Shown: piece by piece, positions 6,448 to 15,636 of the stretch
Position numbering within the stretch: position 1 is the stretch's first letter
How the letters are laid out: each line of letters starts with the position of its first letter
DNA from: Arthrobacter sp. ok362
GTDB lineage: Bacteria > Actinomycetota > Actinomycetes > Actinomycetales > Micrococcaceae
Assembly: GCF_900102785.1 (NCBI RefSeq)
Contig: NZ_FNGC01000014.1
Span: forward strand, 1-64,000
DNA length: 64,000 bases
Direction: 5' to 3'
Position numbers and translations under genes: made by a program
The notes under the pieces: model-generated
What the model saw: only the letters and a program-made list of their open reading frames with translations
Databases searched by the model: none
What the model was told of the DNA's origin: nothing

Positions 6448-9120
6448 TCAGCCCCCGAGCATCGCCGCCAGGTACGGAGCTGTCCGGCTGTTCTTGGACC
6501 GTGCGACGGCGGTGGGGGTCCCGATCGCGACGATCTGGCCGCCGGCGTCGCCACCTGCCGGGCCGAGGTCGATCACCCAGTCCGCTGCGGCCACCACATC
6601 CATGTCGTGTTCCACCACAATGACGGTGTTGCCTGCGTCCACGAGCCGGTGCAGCTGGGCCATGAGCAGCTGGACATCGGCCGGATGCAGCCCGGTGGTG
6701 GGCTCGTCCAGCAGGTACAGGGAGTGGCCGCGCTGAGCGCGCTGCAGTTCGGTGGCGAGCTTGATGCGCTGGGCCTCGCCGCCGGAGAGCTCCGTGGCCG
6801 GCTGGCCGAGCCGGAGATAGCCCAGACCCACCTCGCGCAGCGTTTGCAGGCTGCGCGCCGCTGCCGGCACGCCATCAAGGAACTCAGCGGCGGCATTGAC
6901 CGTCAGGCCCAGTACTTCTGCCACGTTCTTCCCTAGGTACGTCACCTCCAGGGTTTCCGGGTTGTAGCGCGAGCCATGGCATTCGGGGCAGGGGCCGTAG
7001 CTGCCAGGCAGGAACAGCAGTTCGACGGCGACGAAGCCCTCGCCCTGGCAGGTCTCGCAGCGGCCGCCGGCAACGTTGAAGGAAAAGCGCCCGGCGCCGA
7101 AGCCCCGCGCCTTGGCCTGGTCCGTGGCCGCGAATTCCTTGCGCACCGCATCGAAGAGGCCGGTGTAGGTGGCGAGATTCGAGCGCGGCGTGCGGCCGAT
7201 CGGCTTCTGGTCCACCTTGACGAGCCGGTCCAGCTGGTCCAGGCCCGAGACCGGTCCAACACTGAGCGGGCCGGTGGACTCACCGGCCTGGGACTCCAGG
7301 TCCTCAGCGGCCGGGTTCGCCTCGGCGCCGGATTCCGGGTGCAGCCGGGCGCCGACCACTTCGGCCAGGACCTGGCTGACCAGCGTCGATTTGCCGGAGC
7401 CGGAGACGCCGGTGACGGCGGTCAGCACGCCGAGCGGGAAGTCGGCGTCGAGTTCGCGCAGGTTATGGCGGCTGATGTCCCGCAGCTCCAGCCAGCCGGC
7501 AGCCTCCCGGCGGGTGCCGCCGGCGGAACCGCCGCCGTCGTCCGCGCTGTGGCGAGCGCTGTGGCGGGTGCCGCTCGCGGGGCGAGCGCCGCCGTCGTCC
7601 GTCATGCCGGCAGACTTTCCGGCAGAGCCGGCTGAGCCATTCGGAAACAGGAACGGCCGGGTCACGGACGCGTCCACCTCGGCGAGGCCGGCGACCGGTC
7701 CGCTGTAGAGCACTTCGCCGCCGCCTTCACCGGCGCGCGGACCCACATCCACAAGCCAGTCCGCGCGGCGGACGATATCCATGTTGTGCTCCACCACGAA
7801 CACCGAGTTGCCGGAGGACTTGAGCTGGTCCAAGACCGCGAGGAGCGGCTCGGCGTCGGCGGGGTGCAGCCCGGCGGAGGGCTCGTCCAGCACGTAGATC
7901 ACGCCGAACAGGCCGGAGCGGAGCTGGGTGGCGATCCGGAGCCGCTGCATTTCGCCGGGGGAGAGAGTGGGGGTGGACCGGCCCAGCGCGAGGTAGCCCA
8001 AGCCGAGGTCCAGCAGCACCGTGACGCGCTGCAGGAGGTCGCGGGTGATGGCGAGGGCCACCTCGTTCCCCTCGCCGGAGGACTGCTTGCGGGAGGCGGT
8101 CCGGGCCTCGGTGAGCTCGGTGGTGGGGCGGATGATGCCCGCCAGTTCCGTCATGGGGACGGCGTTGAGTTCGGCGATGGTGCGTCCGGCGAAGGTCACG
8201 GCGAGCGCGGCAGGGGTCAGGCCACTGCCGCCACAGACCGGGCATGGGCCGGTTTCCATGAAGCGCAGCACCCGGTCGCGCATGGTGGTGCTCTTGGAAT
8301 CGGCGAGTGTATGCAGCACGTAGCTCTTGGCGCTCCAGAACCGGCCCTTGTACGGCTTGGCGACGCGGTCGCGCTGGGGCGTCACTTCCACCACGGGCTG
8401 TTCCTCGGTGAAGAGGATCCAGTCGCGGTCTTGTCTGGGCAGCTTCCGCCAGGGGGTGTCGACGTCGTGGCCAAGGTGGGTGAGGATGTCGCGCAGGTTT
8501 TTGCCCTGCCACGCCCCGGGCCAGGCGGCGATGGCGCCGTCGCGGATGCTCAGCGAGGTGTCCGGAACCAGGGAGGACTCGGTGACGGTGTGCGCGATCC
8601 CCAGGCCGTGGCACTCCGGGCAGGCTCCGGCGGCCGTGTTCGGGGAAAACGCGTCCGAGTCCAGCGGGCCCGCGCCGTCGGGATAGCTGCCGGCGCGGGA
8701 GAAGAGCATGCGCAGCGAGTTGGACAGCGTGGTGAGTGTGCCCACCGTGGACCGCGAACTCGGCGTCCCGCGGCGCTGCTGGAGCGCGACGGCGGGTGGC
8801 AGTCCGGTGATCATTTCCACCTTGGGGTTGTGGCCCTGCTGGATGAGCCGGCGGGCGTAGGGGGCTACGGATTCGAAGTAGCGGCGCTGCGCCTCGGCAT
8901 AGATGGTGCCGAAGGCCAGGGAGGACTTGCCGGAGCCGGAGACGCCAGTGAAGGCGACGATCGCATCGCGGGGCACGTCCACGTCCACGTTGCGCAGGTT
9001 GTTCTCACGGGCGCCGCGCACCCGGACAAAACCGTCCGTCGGATTGCCAGGAACCAGATCTTGAATTAGGTCCCGGACGGTCGGGCGCGGCAAATCGGAA
9101 GCATGCTGTTTACTTTGCAT
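6448..9120 (-). CDS. UvrA-like ABC ATPase (excinuclease subunit A family)
   Basis: An 890-residue tandem ABC ATPase. Walker A motifs GVSGSGKSS (about 59-67) and GVSGSGKST (about 570), signatures LSPGEMQRLRIATQL (about 385) and LSGGEAQRIKLATEL (about 777), and two Walker B motifs (VLDEPSAGLHP, LLDEPTTGLHP) are all present. Zinc-finger cysteines appear in CPECHGLG, CPVCGGSG and CETCQGEGF. It is shorter than housekeeping UvrA and looks like the class II/drug-resistance-type UvrA, probably cytoplasmic and DNA-related. A Gly/Ser/Arg-rich insert (7540-7620) joins the halves. Start is MQSKQHASDL at 9120; the frame stays open upstream but that part is antisense to the deaminase. Divergent from the deaminase gene, 48 bp apart. 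Confidence 0.9.
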   Translation of the reverse strand: MQSKQHASDLPRPTVRDLIQDLVPGNPTDGFVRVRGARENNLRNVDVDVPRDAIVAFTGVSGSGKSSLAFGTIYAEAQRRYFESVAPYARRLIQQGHNPKVEMITGLPPAVALQQRRGTPSSRSTVGTLTTLSNSLRMLFSRAGSYPDGAGPLDSDAFSPNTAAGACPECHGLGIAHTVTESSLVPDTSLSIRDGAIAAWPGAWQGKNLRDILTHLGHDVDTPWRKLPRQDRDWILFTEEQPVVEVTPQRDRVAKPYKGRFWSAKSYVLHTLADSKSTTMRDRVLRFMETGPCPVCGGSGLTPAALAVTFAGRTIAELNAVPMTELAGIIRPTTELTEARTASRKQSSGEGNEVALAITRDLLQRVTVLLDLGLGYLALGRSTPTLSPGEMQRLRIATQLRSGLFGVIYVLDEPSAGLHPADAEPLLAVLDQLKSSGNSVFVVEHNMDIVRRADWLVDVGPRAGEGGGEVLYSGPVAGLAEVDASVTRPFLFPNGSAGSAGKSAGMTDDGGARPASGTRHSARHSADDGGGSAGGTRREAAGWLELRDISRHNLRELDADFPLGVLTAVTGVSGSGKSTLVSQVLAEVVGARLHPESGAEANPAAEDLESQAGESTGPLSVGPVSGLDQLDRLVKVDQKPIGRTPRSNLATYTGLFDAVRKEFAATDQAKARGFGAGRFSFNVAGGRCETCQGEGFVAVELLFLPGSYGPCPECHGSRYNPETLEVTYLGKNVAEVLGLTVNAAAEFLDGVPAAARSLQTLREVGLGYLRLGQPATELSGGEAQRIKLATELQRAQRGHSLYLLDEPTTGLHPADVQLLMAQLHRLVDAGNTVIVVEHDMDVVAAADWVIDLGPAGGDAGGQIVAIGTPTAVARSKNSRTAPYLAAMLGG

Positions 9121-9168
9121 TGGTTCGACTCTATCGGTGATGCCAGCGGGCGGGCATATCCTTACCGG

Positions 9169-10239
9169 ATGGAAACGAACGACGGCGAGACTCGGTTTAC
9201 GGAGAAAGAGCCGGAAGAACCGGAAGAACCGGAAGAACCGGAAGCCGGCGAACCCCTCGCACTCCCGGTCGCAGAACTGCACCTGCATATTGAAGGAACG
9301 CTGGAACCGGAGCTGATCTTCGCGCTGGCGGAACGCAACGGAATCGAACTGCCCTACACGGACCTGGACGAACTGCGCTCGCGTTATGAGTTCACGGATC
9401 TGCAGTCCTTCCTGGACCTGTACTACGCCAACATGGCCGTGCTGCAGACGGAGCAGGACTTCGCCGACATGACCCGGGCCTACTTGGCCCGGGCAGCGCT
9501 CGCCGGGGTCAGGCATGCCGAGATCATGCTGGACCCGCAGGCCCACCTGTCCCGCGGGATATCCCTGGAGACGTGCGTCAACGGCGTGGCCTCGGTACTG
9601 GCCGGATCCCGGGAAGAGTTCGGCATCTCCACCCTCCTGATTGCAGCCTTCCTGCGCGACCTCACCGAGGAATCCGCCCTCGAGGTGCTGGAGAAGCTGC
9701 TTGCCATGGACGCCCCGATCGCCGGAATCGGGCTCGATTCCGCCGAGGTGGGCAACCCGCCGGCCAAGTTCGCGCGGCTGTTCGCCCGGGCCAAGGACGC
9801 CGGGCTGCACCGGATCGCGCACGCCGGGGAGGAGGGTCCGCCGTCGTACATCATCGACGCGCTGGACATCCTCGAAGTGGAGCGGATCGACCACGGCATC
9901 CGGTGCATGGAAGATCCGGAACTCGTGGAACGGCTGGTGGACGAGCTCACGCCGCTGACCGTGTGCCCGCTGTCCAACGTCCGGCTCCGGGCCGTGGACA
10001 CCTTGGCTGAGCACCCGCTGCCGGCGATGCTCGCGGCGGGGCTGAACGTGTGCGTGAACTCGGACGATCCGGCGTATTTCGGCGGGTACGTGGACGACAA
10101 CTTCGCGCAGCTGGAATCGGTGATCGGCCTGTCAGAGTTCGACTGCGTGCGGATGGCCGCGAACTCGATCCGTTCGTCCTTTGCGAGCGAGGAACGCAAG
10201 GCCGAGCTGCTGGCCGAACTGGCCGAGTCGGGGCACTAA
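9169..10239 (+). CDS. adenosine/adenine deaminase family protein
   Basis: A 356-residue zinc amidohydrolase for purine salvage. The metal site HLHIEGTLEPEL is near residue 38, HAGEE (catalytic Glu loop) near 220, RIDHGIRC near 245, and VNSDDPAYFGG near 300. The IEGTLEPELIFALAERNGIELPY form and LQSFLDLYYANM are closer to adenine deaminases of the fungal/PA0148 type than to classic adenosine deaminase, so the substrate could be adenine. The N-terminus has an acidic (EEP)3 tract from a perfect 9-bp DNA repeat (GAAGAACCG). Start chosen at the ATG at 9169; there is no clear Shine-Dalgarno, and the transcript may be nearly leaderless. Confidence 0.87.
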   Translation: METNDGETRFTEKEPEEPEEPEEPEAGEPLALPVAELHLHIEGTLEPELIFALAERNGIELPYTDLDELRSRYEFTDLQSFLDLYYANMAVLQTEQDFADMTRAYLARAALAGVRHAEIMLDPQAHLSRGISLETCVNGVASVLAGSREEFGISTLLIAAFLRDLTEESALEVLEKLLAMDAPIAGIGLDSAEVGNPPAKFARLFARAKDAGLHRIAHAGEEGPPSYIIDALDILEVERIDHGIRCMEDPELVERLVDELTPLTVCPLSNVRLRAVDTLAEHPLPAMLAAGLNVCVNSDDPAYFGGYVDDNFAQLESVIGLSEFDCVRMAANSIRSSFASEERKAELLAELAESGH

Positions 10240-10247
10240 AATCCACA

Positions 10248-10308
10248 GTTGCCCTATCACTTATGGTCCCTAAAACGGGCGGTTGGGAACCATAACCGAT
10301 AGGGCAAC
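10248..10308. terminator. long imperfect palindrome between convergent genes
   Basis: GTTGCCCTATC at 10248 begins an arm of about 23 bases whose complement ends at 10308 (GATAGGGCAAC); only two central mismatches and one bulge interrupt it, with a 14-base loop. It lies between the convergent deaminase and aldo/keto reductase genes. It lacks a T-run, so it may act as a strong transcript-end hairpin or be a dispersed intergenic palindrome. Confidence 0.65.
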
Positions 10309-10356
10309 AGCCCAGCGTGAGGGTCTGGGTGACCCCGCGCTGGTCGAACGGCCGGT

Positions 10357-11331
<975 letters not shown>

Positions 11332-11574
11332 AGATATCTCCTTAACGAGAACGGTGGGGGCGGCCTCCGGTGCATGTTCGGGTCCCGGGACGGCGCGCAC
11401 TTGGCAGACCGCCACTCTAGGCCCATCGCACCGGGGACACAACGGAGGCCCGACGCGTGGGCGCTAGCGGTTTGCGCCACGGTCCACTGCACCGGCCGGA
11501 CCGGGTGCGCCGGCTGGATCGGGTCACCCTTGCCGGGGGATGCGCCGGGCCCTGCCGCGCGGCAGAGTGCAGAT

Positions 11575-13308
11575 ATGACGAAGACCGGACAGCGGCGCAA
11601 GGGCTCGCTGCGTCAGGTGATGCCTGGGCTGGACGTTGCCGCTGCGTATCAAAAGGACTGGCTCGGCAAGGACGTCATCGCCGGAATCGTCCTGACCACG
11701 TTGCTCGTTCCCCAAGGCATGGCCTATGCGGAGCTGGCAGGACTTCCAACGATCACCGGGCTGTACACGACCGTCCTTTGCCTGATCGCCTACGCTGTCT
11801 TCGGTCCGTCCCGGATCCTTGTGCTGGGCCCGGACTCCTCGCTGGGCCCGATGATTGCCGCCACGGTCCTGCCGCTGGTCGCGTCCGGCGGGGACCCGCA
11901 GAAAGCGGTGGCGCTCGCGTCGATGCTCGGGCTCATGGTCGGCGTCATCATGATCCTCGCCTCGGTCGCCAAGCTCGGCTTCATCGCAGACCTCATCTCC
12001 AAGCCCACAATGATCGGCTACATGAACGGCCTCGCGCTCACGATCCTGGTCGGCCAGCTCCCGAAGCTCTTCGGGTTCAAGGTCAGCAGCGAGAGCTTCC
12101 TCGGTGAGCTCGTCGGCTTCGTCCAAGGCCTGGCGGCCGGCAAGGCAGTGCCGGCCGCGGCCGCCGTCGGCATCGCCGGAGTCGTAGTGATCCTGGCACT
12201 GCAACGCTGGCTGCCCAAGGTCCCGGCAGTGCTCGTCATGGTGGTGCTCGCGATCGCGGCGACGTCGTTGTTTGACCTGGCCGATAAGGGCGTCTCCCTG
12301 GTGGGGGAACTCCCGCAGGGCTTCCCGCCGTTCACGATCCCGCACGTGGAGTTGTCGGACATCGGGCTGATGTTGGCCGGTGCCCTGGGAATTGCGCTGG
12401 TCTCGTTGACGGACACGATTTCGACGTCGACGGCGTTCGCGGCGCGCTCCGGCCAGGAGATCCGCGGCAACCAGGAGATGATCGGAATCGGAGCCGCGAA
12501 CTTGGCCGCGGGCTTCTTCCAAGGCTTCCCCGTGAGCACCAGCGGCTCCCGGACCGCCGTGGCGGAACGATCCGGCTCGAAGACGCAGCTCACCGGCCTG
12601 ACCGGTGCCCTGCTGATCGTCCTCATGCTTGTGCTGCTACCCGGGATGTTCCGGAACCTGCCCCAGCCGGCCCTCGCGGCCGTGGTGATCACCGCGTCAG
12701 TGTCCCTCGCCGACATTCCGGGCAGCGTGCGCCTCTTGCGCCAGAGCAGAACCGAGTTCGGCCTGTCGCTCGCGGCCTTCCTTGGGGTGGTGTTCCTGGG
12801 AGTGCTTCCCGGCATTGGTATTGCCGTGGGGCTGTCCATCCTGAACGTCTTCCGCCGGTCCTGGTGGCCGTACCAGACCGTGATCGGGCGGGTGCCGGGG
12901 CTCGAGGGGTTCCACGACGTCAACGTCCACCCGGACGCGAAGCACTTGCCCGGCCTGGTGATCTACCGGTTCGACGCGCCGATATTTTTCGCCAACGCCA
13001 CGACGTTCCGGGACAACATCCGGCGGCTGGCGCGAGCCGAACCCAAGCCGCGTTGGATCCTCATCGCCGCCGAACCGATCACGGACGTGGATACGACCGC
13101 CGCGGACATTCTGCTCGATCTGGACGTCGAGCTGAACGCGCAGGGCACCTCGCTGGTGTTCGCCGAGCTCAAGCACCGGGTCCGGGCGAAGGTCGAACGA
13201 TTCGAGCTGACGCGCGAAATCGATCCGCAGCACTTCTACCGCACCGTCGACGCCGCAGTAGCCGCCTACTCTGCCCAGACTGGCGCGGATTGGAGCGCGG
13301 GGGACTGA
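11575..13308 (+). CDS. SulP-family anion (sulfate) permease with STAS domain
   Basis: A 577-residue membrane transporter. The hallmark YQKDWLGKDVIAGIVLTT and LVPQGMAYAELAGLP open the SulP domain, followed by about 10-12 hydrophobic helices, GANLAAGFFQGFPVSTSGSR near residue 310, and a C-terminal STAS domain (about 445-565; LVIYRFDAPIFFANA). It likely moves sulfate, bicarbonate or another anion; the ion is not readable. The start at 11575 begins MTKTGQRRKGSLRQ; the frame is open far upstream but that is antisense to the reductase. The 243-bp divergent region upstream is shared with the reductase. Confidence 0.9.
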   Translation: MTKTGQRRKGSLRQVMPGLDVAAAYQKDWLGKDVIAGIVLTTLLVPQGMAYAELAGLPTITGLYTTVLCLIAYAVFGPSRILVLGPDSSLGPMIAATVLPLVASGGDPQKAVALASMLGLMVGVIMILASVAKLGFIADLISKPTMIGYMNGLALTILVGQLPKLFGFKVSSESFLGELVGFVQGLAAGKAVPAAAAVGIAGVVVILALQRWLPKVPAVLVMVVLAIAATSLFDLADKGVSLVGELPQGFPPFTIPHVELSDIGLMLAGALGIALVSLTDTISTSTAFAARSGQEIRGNQEMIGIGAANLAAGFFQGFPVSTSGSRTAVAERSGSKTQLTGLTGALLIVLMLVLLPGMFRNLPQPALAAVVITASVSLADIPGSVRLLRQSRTEFGLSLAAFLGVVFLGVLPGIGIAVGLSILNVFRRSWWPYQTVIGRVPGLEGFHDVNVHPDAKHLPGLVIYRFDAPIFFANATTFRDNIRRLARAEPKPRWILIAAEPITDVDTTAADILLDLDVELNAQGTSLVFAELKHRVRAKVERFELTREIDPQHFYRTVDAAVAAYSAQTGADWSAGD

Positions 13309-13474
13309 CTCCGCGTTGATTTCTACTCGCGGGTAGCGGTGAGTTGGTCCCTCGCGTGCTCCGCTCAGCCCTGTCATAGTGGGTCACGACACACAGAGTT
13401 AACAGGTTCCGCTCGCAAAAACCATGGTTTCCTTGGCAAAATGCAGGTGGACCAATTGCTTCTAAAGGAGACCC

Positions 13475-14392
13475 ATGGGCGCGAACACCGCGGAAAACAC
13501 CAACCTTCGGCTTAAGGCCGTGCTGGATGTCTTGGCAGAGGAGGTATGGACTGGCGAGAAGCTGAACGCCGGAGCCGTGCTGGGCGAGGCCATCGCACGA
13601 GTGCCCCTCAACGAGTCGGAGACTGAGCTGCTCAGCGGCGGGATTCCCCGAGGACACAAGACGCTGACCACCGCCACGGCGAAGCTGGTCAAGGCCGGCT
13701 GGCTGGTCAAGGGCCGTTCCGGCTGGTCCATCACCGACGACGGCCAGCGCGCCACGGTTGCGTTCGCCGAGCCTGCCGCCTTCGCAACAGCGCTCGACGC
13801 CGGAACTCCCGTCCCCGCCGACACCCCCCTGCCGCCTGCTCCCGCAGGAAAACCCGCGAAAGCGACAAAGACAGCAGCAAAGCCGGCCGCCAAGGCCGAC
13901 GAAGCCCCGTCGAAAACATCCAAGGTAGCCGGCAAAGCCGCCAAGCTCATCGAGGAGGCCGTGGCCCCTGTGGCCAAGGCGGTGCGGAAGCGCACGCCCG
14001 CTGCGAAGGCCCCGCAGGCAACAGAAGCTGCATCCGCAGGTGCGACGGCGGCAGCGGCCTCGGCGGCGCCGGCTGTCAGCGTCGAAACCATCGAGCAGCC
14101 GGAAGCCGTAGCGGTTGCCGGTGACTTCAACGTCCTGCTGGGCGCGCCCGCCAACTGGGCGCCGCAGTACGACGAAGCCCAGATGGAACTGGACCAGGTG
14201 GACCAGCTCTGGAAGATCGCCGCGGACATCCCTGCCGGCTTCTACACCTTCAAGATCGCCCTGAACCGCTCCTGGGACGAAAACTACGGTGCCTTCGGCG
14301 TCTTCGACGGACCCAACCACGAGGTCCACCACGGCGGCGGCCTCCTGGTCATTCGGTACGATCACCGCACCCGGGACATCGTCCTGCCGTAG
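13475..14392 (+). CDS. winged-helix-like N-term, Ala linker and X25 domain protein
   Basis: A 305-residue protein without a signal peptide. Residues 1-95 look like a small helical/winged-helix domain (KTLTTATAKLVKAGWLV, GRSGWSITDDGQRATVAF). Residues 95-205 are an Ala/Pro/Lys/Thr-rich linker (PAGKPAKATKTAAKPAAKAD). Residues 205-305 carry an X25-type pullulanase-associated beta domain: VAGDFNVLLGAPANWAP, AADIPAGFYTFKIALNRSWDENYG and VIRYDHRTRDIVLP. X25 modules usually sit in secreted starch-acting enzymes, so a cytoplasmic copy behind a DNA-binding-like domain is unusual. AAAGGAG at 13463-13470 fixes the start. Confidence 0.75.
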   Translation: MGANTAENTNLRLKAVLDVLAEEVWTGEKLNAGAVLGEAIARVPLNESETELLSGGIPRGHKTLTTATAKLVKAGWLVKGRSGWSITDDGQRATVAFAEPAAFATALDAGTPVPADTPLPPAPAGKPAKATKTAAKPAAKADEAPSKTSKVAGKAAKLIEEAVAPVAKAVRKRTPAAKAPQATEAASAGATAAAASAAPAVSVETIEQPEAVAVAGDFNVLLGAPANWAPQYDEAQMELDQVDQLWKIAADIPAGFYTFKIALNRSWDENYGAFGVFDGPNHEVHHGGGLLVIRYDHRTRDIVLP

Positions 14393-14415
14393 GCTCCGAC
14401 ACCCAATCATCCTGC

Positions 14416-14475
14416 CGACGCGCAAATGACACTGCGACACCCGAATGCGGGTGTCGCAGCGTCATTTGCGCGTCG
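14416..14475. repeat. 28-bp-arm perfect palindrome (intergenic hairpin)
   Basis: Arms of 28 bases (CGACGCGCAAATGACACTGC at the start, 14416-14443; complement at 14448-14475) differ by one transition and enclose the four-base loop AATG. It separates two plus-strand genes (ending 14392 and starting 14536). Such a long hairpin may stop transcription from the X25 gene; it could equally be a REP-like dispersed element. Confidence 0.8.
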
Positions 14476-14535
14476 CGCACGGCTTTGGGCATCCTGAGCC
14501 TGTCCGGGGACTGCGGACCGACCTAGCATTGCCTC

Positions 14536-15333
14536 ATGGATACCGTCGAGCTTGCGGGCCTGCGAATCCGGTACCAGCGTGCGGGCCACGGTCCGCCGCT
14601 GGTCCTGCTGCACGGCGCCTACGAAGACAGCCGGATCTGGCGGCGGCAGCTCGACGGACTGTCAGATGAATTCACGGTTTTCGCCTGGGACGCACCCGGG
14701 TGCGGCGGCTCGGACGATCCGCCGCCGGACTTCACCGGAAAGGACCTGGGCGACGCCCTGGCGGGATTTCTGCGGGCAGCGGTGCCGGACGGGCCGCATA
14801 TCCTCGGCTTATCCATGGGTTCGGGGATTGCGCTGGAGCTCTACCGGGCATACCCGTCGGTCCCTGCGTCGCTGCTGCTGGCCTCGGCGTATGCCGGTTG
14901 GGCGGGATCCCTGCCGCCCGAGGAAGTGGAACGCCGCTACGCGCAGGTGCTGGCCGAACTCGAGCAGCCGCCGGAGCAATTCATCCCCGTATGGCTGCCC
15001 ACTCTCTTCACTGATCACGCTGATCCGGCAGCTGTGCAAGAAACCAGCGCCATCATGGCCGACTTCCATCCAAGCGGCATGCGGGCACTGTTGCACGCAA
15101 ACGCACACGCCGACTATCGCGATATCCTGCCCGCCATCGTGGTGCCCACCCTGCTGCTGTACGGCACGGAGGACGTCCGGGCCCCGCTGAGCGTGGCGCG
15201 CGAGATGAACCGGCGGATCCCGGGTTCGACGCTCGTGATGATTCCCGACGTCGGGCACATGGCAGCCGTTGAAGCGCCGGACGCCTTCAACGCCGAGGTA
15301 CGCCGGTTCCTGCACGGGGTTACGGCCGGTTGA
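14536..15333 (+). CDS. alpha/beta hydrolase
   Basis: A 265-residue alpha/beta-hydrolase fold protein. The oxyanion motif LLHGAYEDS is near residue 26, the nucleophile elbow LGLSMGSG (Ser) near 97, an acidic residue in YGTEDVRAPLS near 213 and the catalytic His in PDVGHMAAVEAP near 238. It begins MDTVELAGLRIRYQRAGHGPP, typical of small cytoplasmic esterase/epoxide-hydrolase-like enzymes; the substrate is unknown. Convergent with the Pro-rich small gene 6 bp beyond its stop. Confidence 0.88.
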   Translation: MDTVELAGLRIRYQRAGHGPPLVLLHGAYEDSRIWRRQLDGLSDEFTVFAWDAPGCGGSDDPPPDFTGKDLGDALAGFLRAAVPDGPHILGLSMGSGIALELYRAYPSVPASLLLASAYAGWAGSLPPEEVERRYAQVLAELEQPPEQFIPVWLPTLFTDHADPAAVQETSAIMADFHPSGMRALLHANAHADYRDILPAIVVPTLLLYGTEDVRAPLSVAREMNRRIPGSTLVMIPDVGHMAAVEAPDAFNAEVRRFLHGVTAG

Positions 15334-15339
15334 CGCCTG

Positions 15340-15597
15340 CTAGAACCGCGTGGGGTCCGGCCGCGGCGGCACCGGGCCAGGGTCCGGAATCGGGAGGGGA
15401 CTGGGCGGCGTCGGGAACGGCCCCGGTTCCGGTGACGGCGTGGGCGCGGGTCCAGGTACCGGCTCGGGCCCCGGAACCGGCGGCGGCGTGACCGGACCGG
15501 GTTCCGGCGGGAACGGGTCCCCGGGCTCCGGCGGCGGCGTCGTGGGGCCTGGTTCCGGCGGAAACGGATCGGGTTCGTGGGGCGGTGGAATAGTCAT
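15340..15597 (-). CDS. small Pro-rich (PEPGP-repeat) protein
   Basis: An 85-residue protein made almost entirely of Pro, Glu, Gly, Asp and Thr, with repeats like PFPPEPGP and GPEPVPGPAPTP. A clear AAAGGAAG site lies upstream of the ATG at 15597, which argues for real translation. There is no signal peptide or membrane segment. It is probably disordered, perhaps a linker-like or cell-envelope associated peptide; no function can be given. It precedes no gene on its strand and directly follows the GH13 gene. Confidence 0.55.
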   Translation of the reverse strand: MTIPPPHEPDPFPPEPGPTTPPPEPGDPFPPEPGPVTPPPVPGPEPVPGPAPTPSPEPGPFPTPPSPLPIPDPGPVPPRPDPTRF

Positions 15598-15636
15598 GCC
15601 TGGCTTCCTTTCTTGGCTGGCGTTCAGGATCGAAGA

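Noticed and set aside
9121..10014. N-terminal extension of the UvrA-like protein
   Set aside because: The frame is open but lies antisense to the deaminase gene and lacks family similarity; MQSKQH at 9120 leads straight into the UvrA domain.
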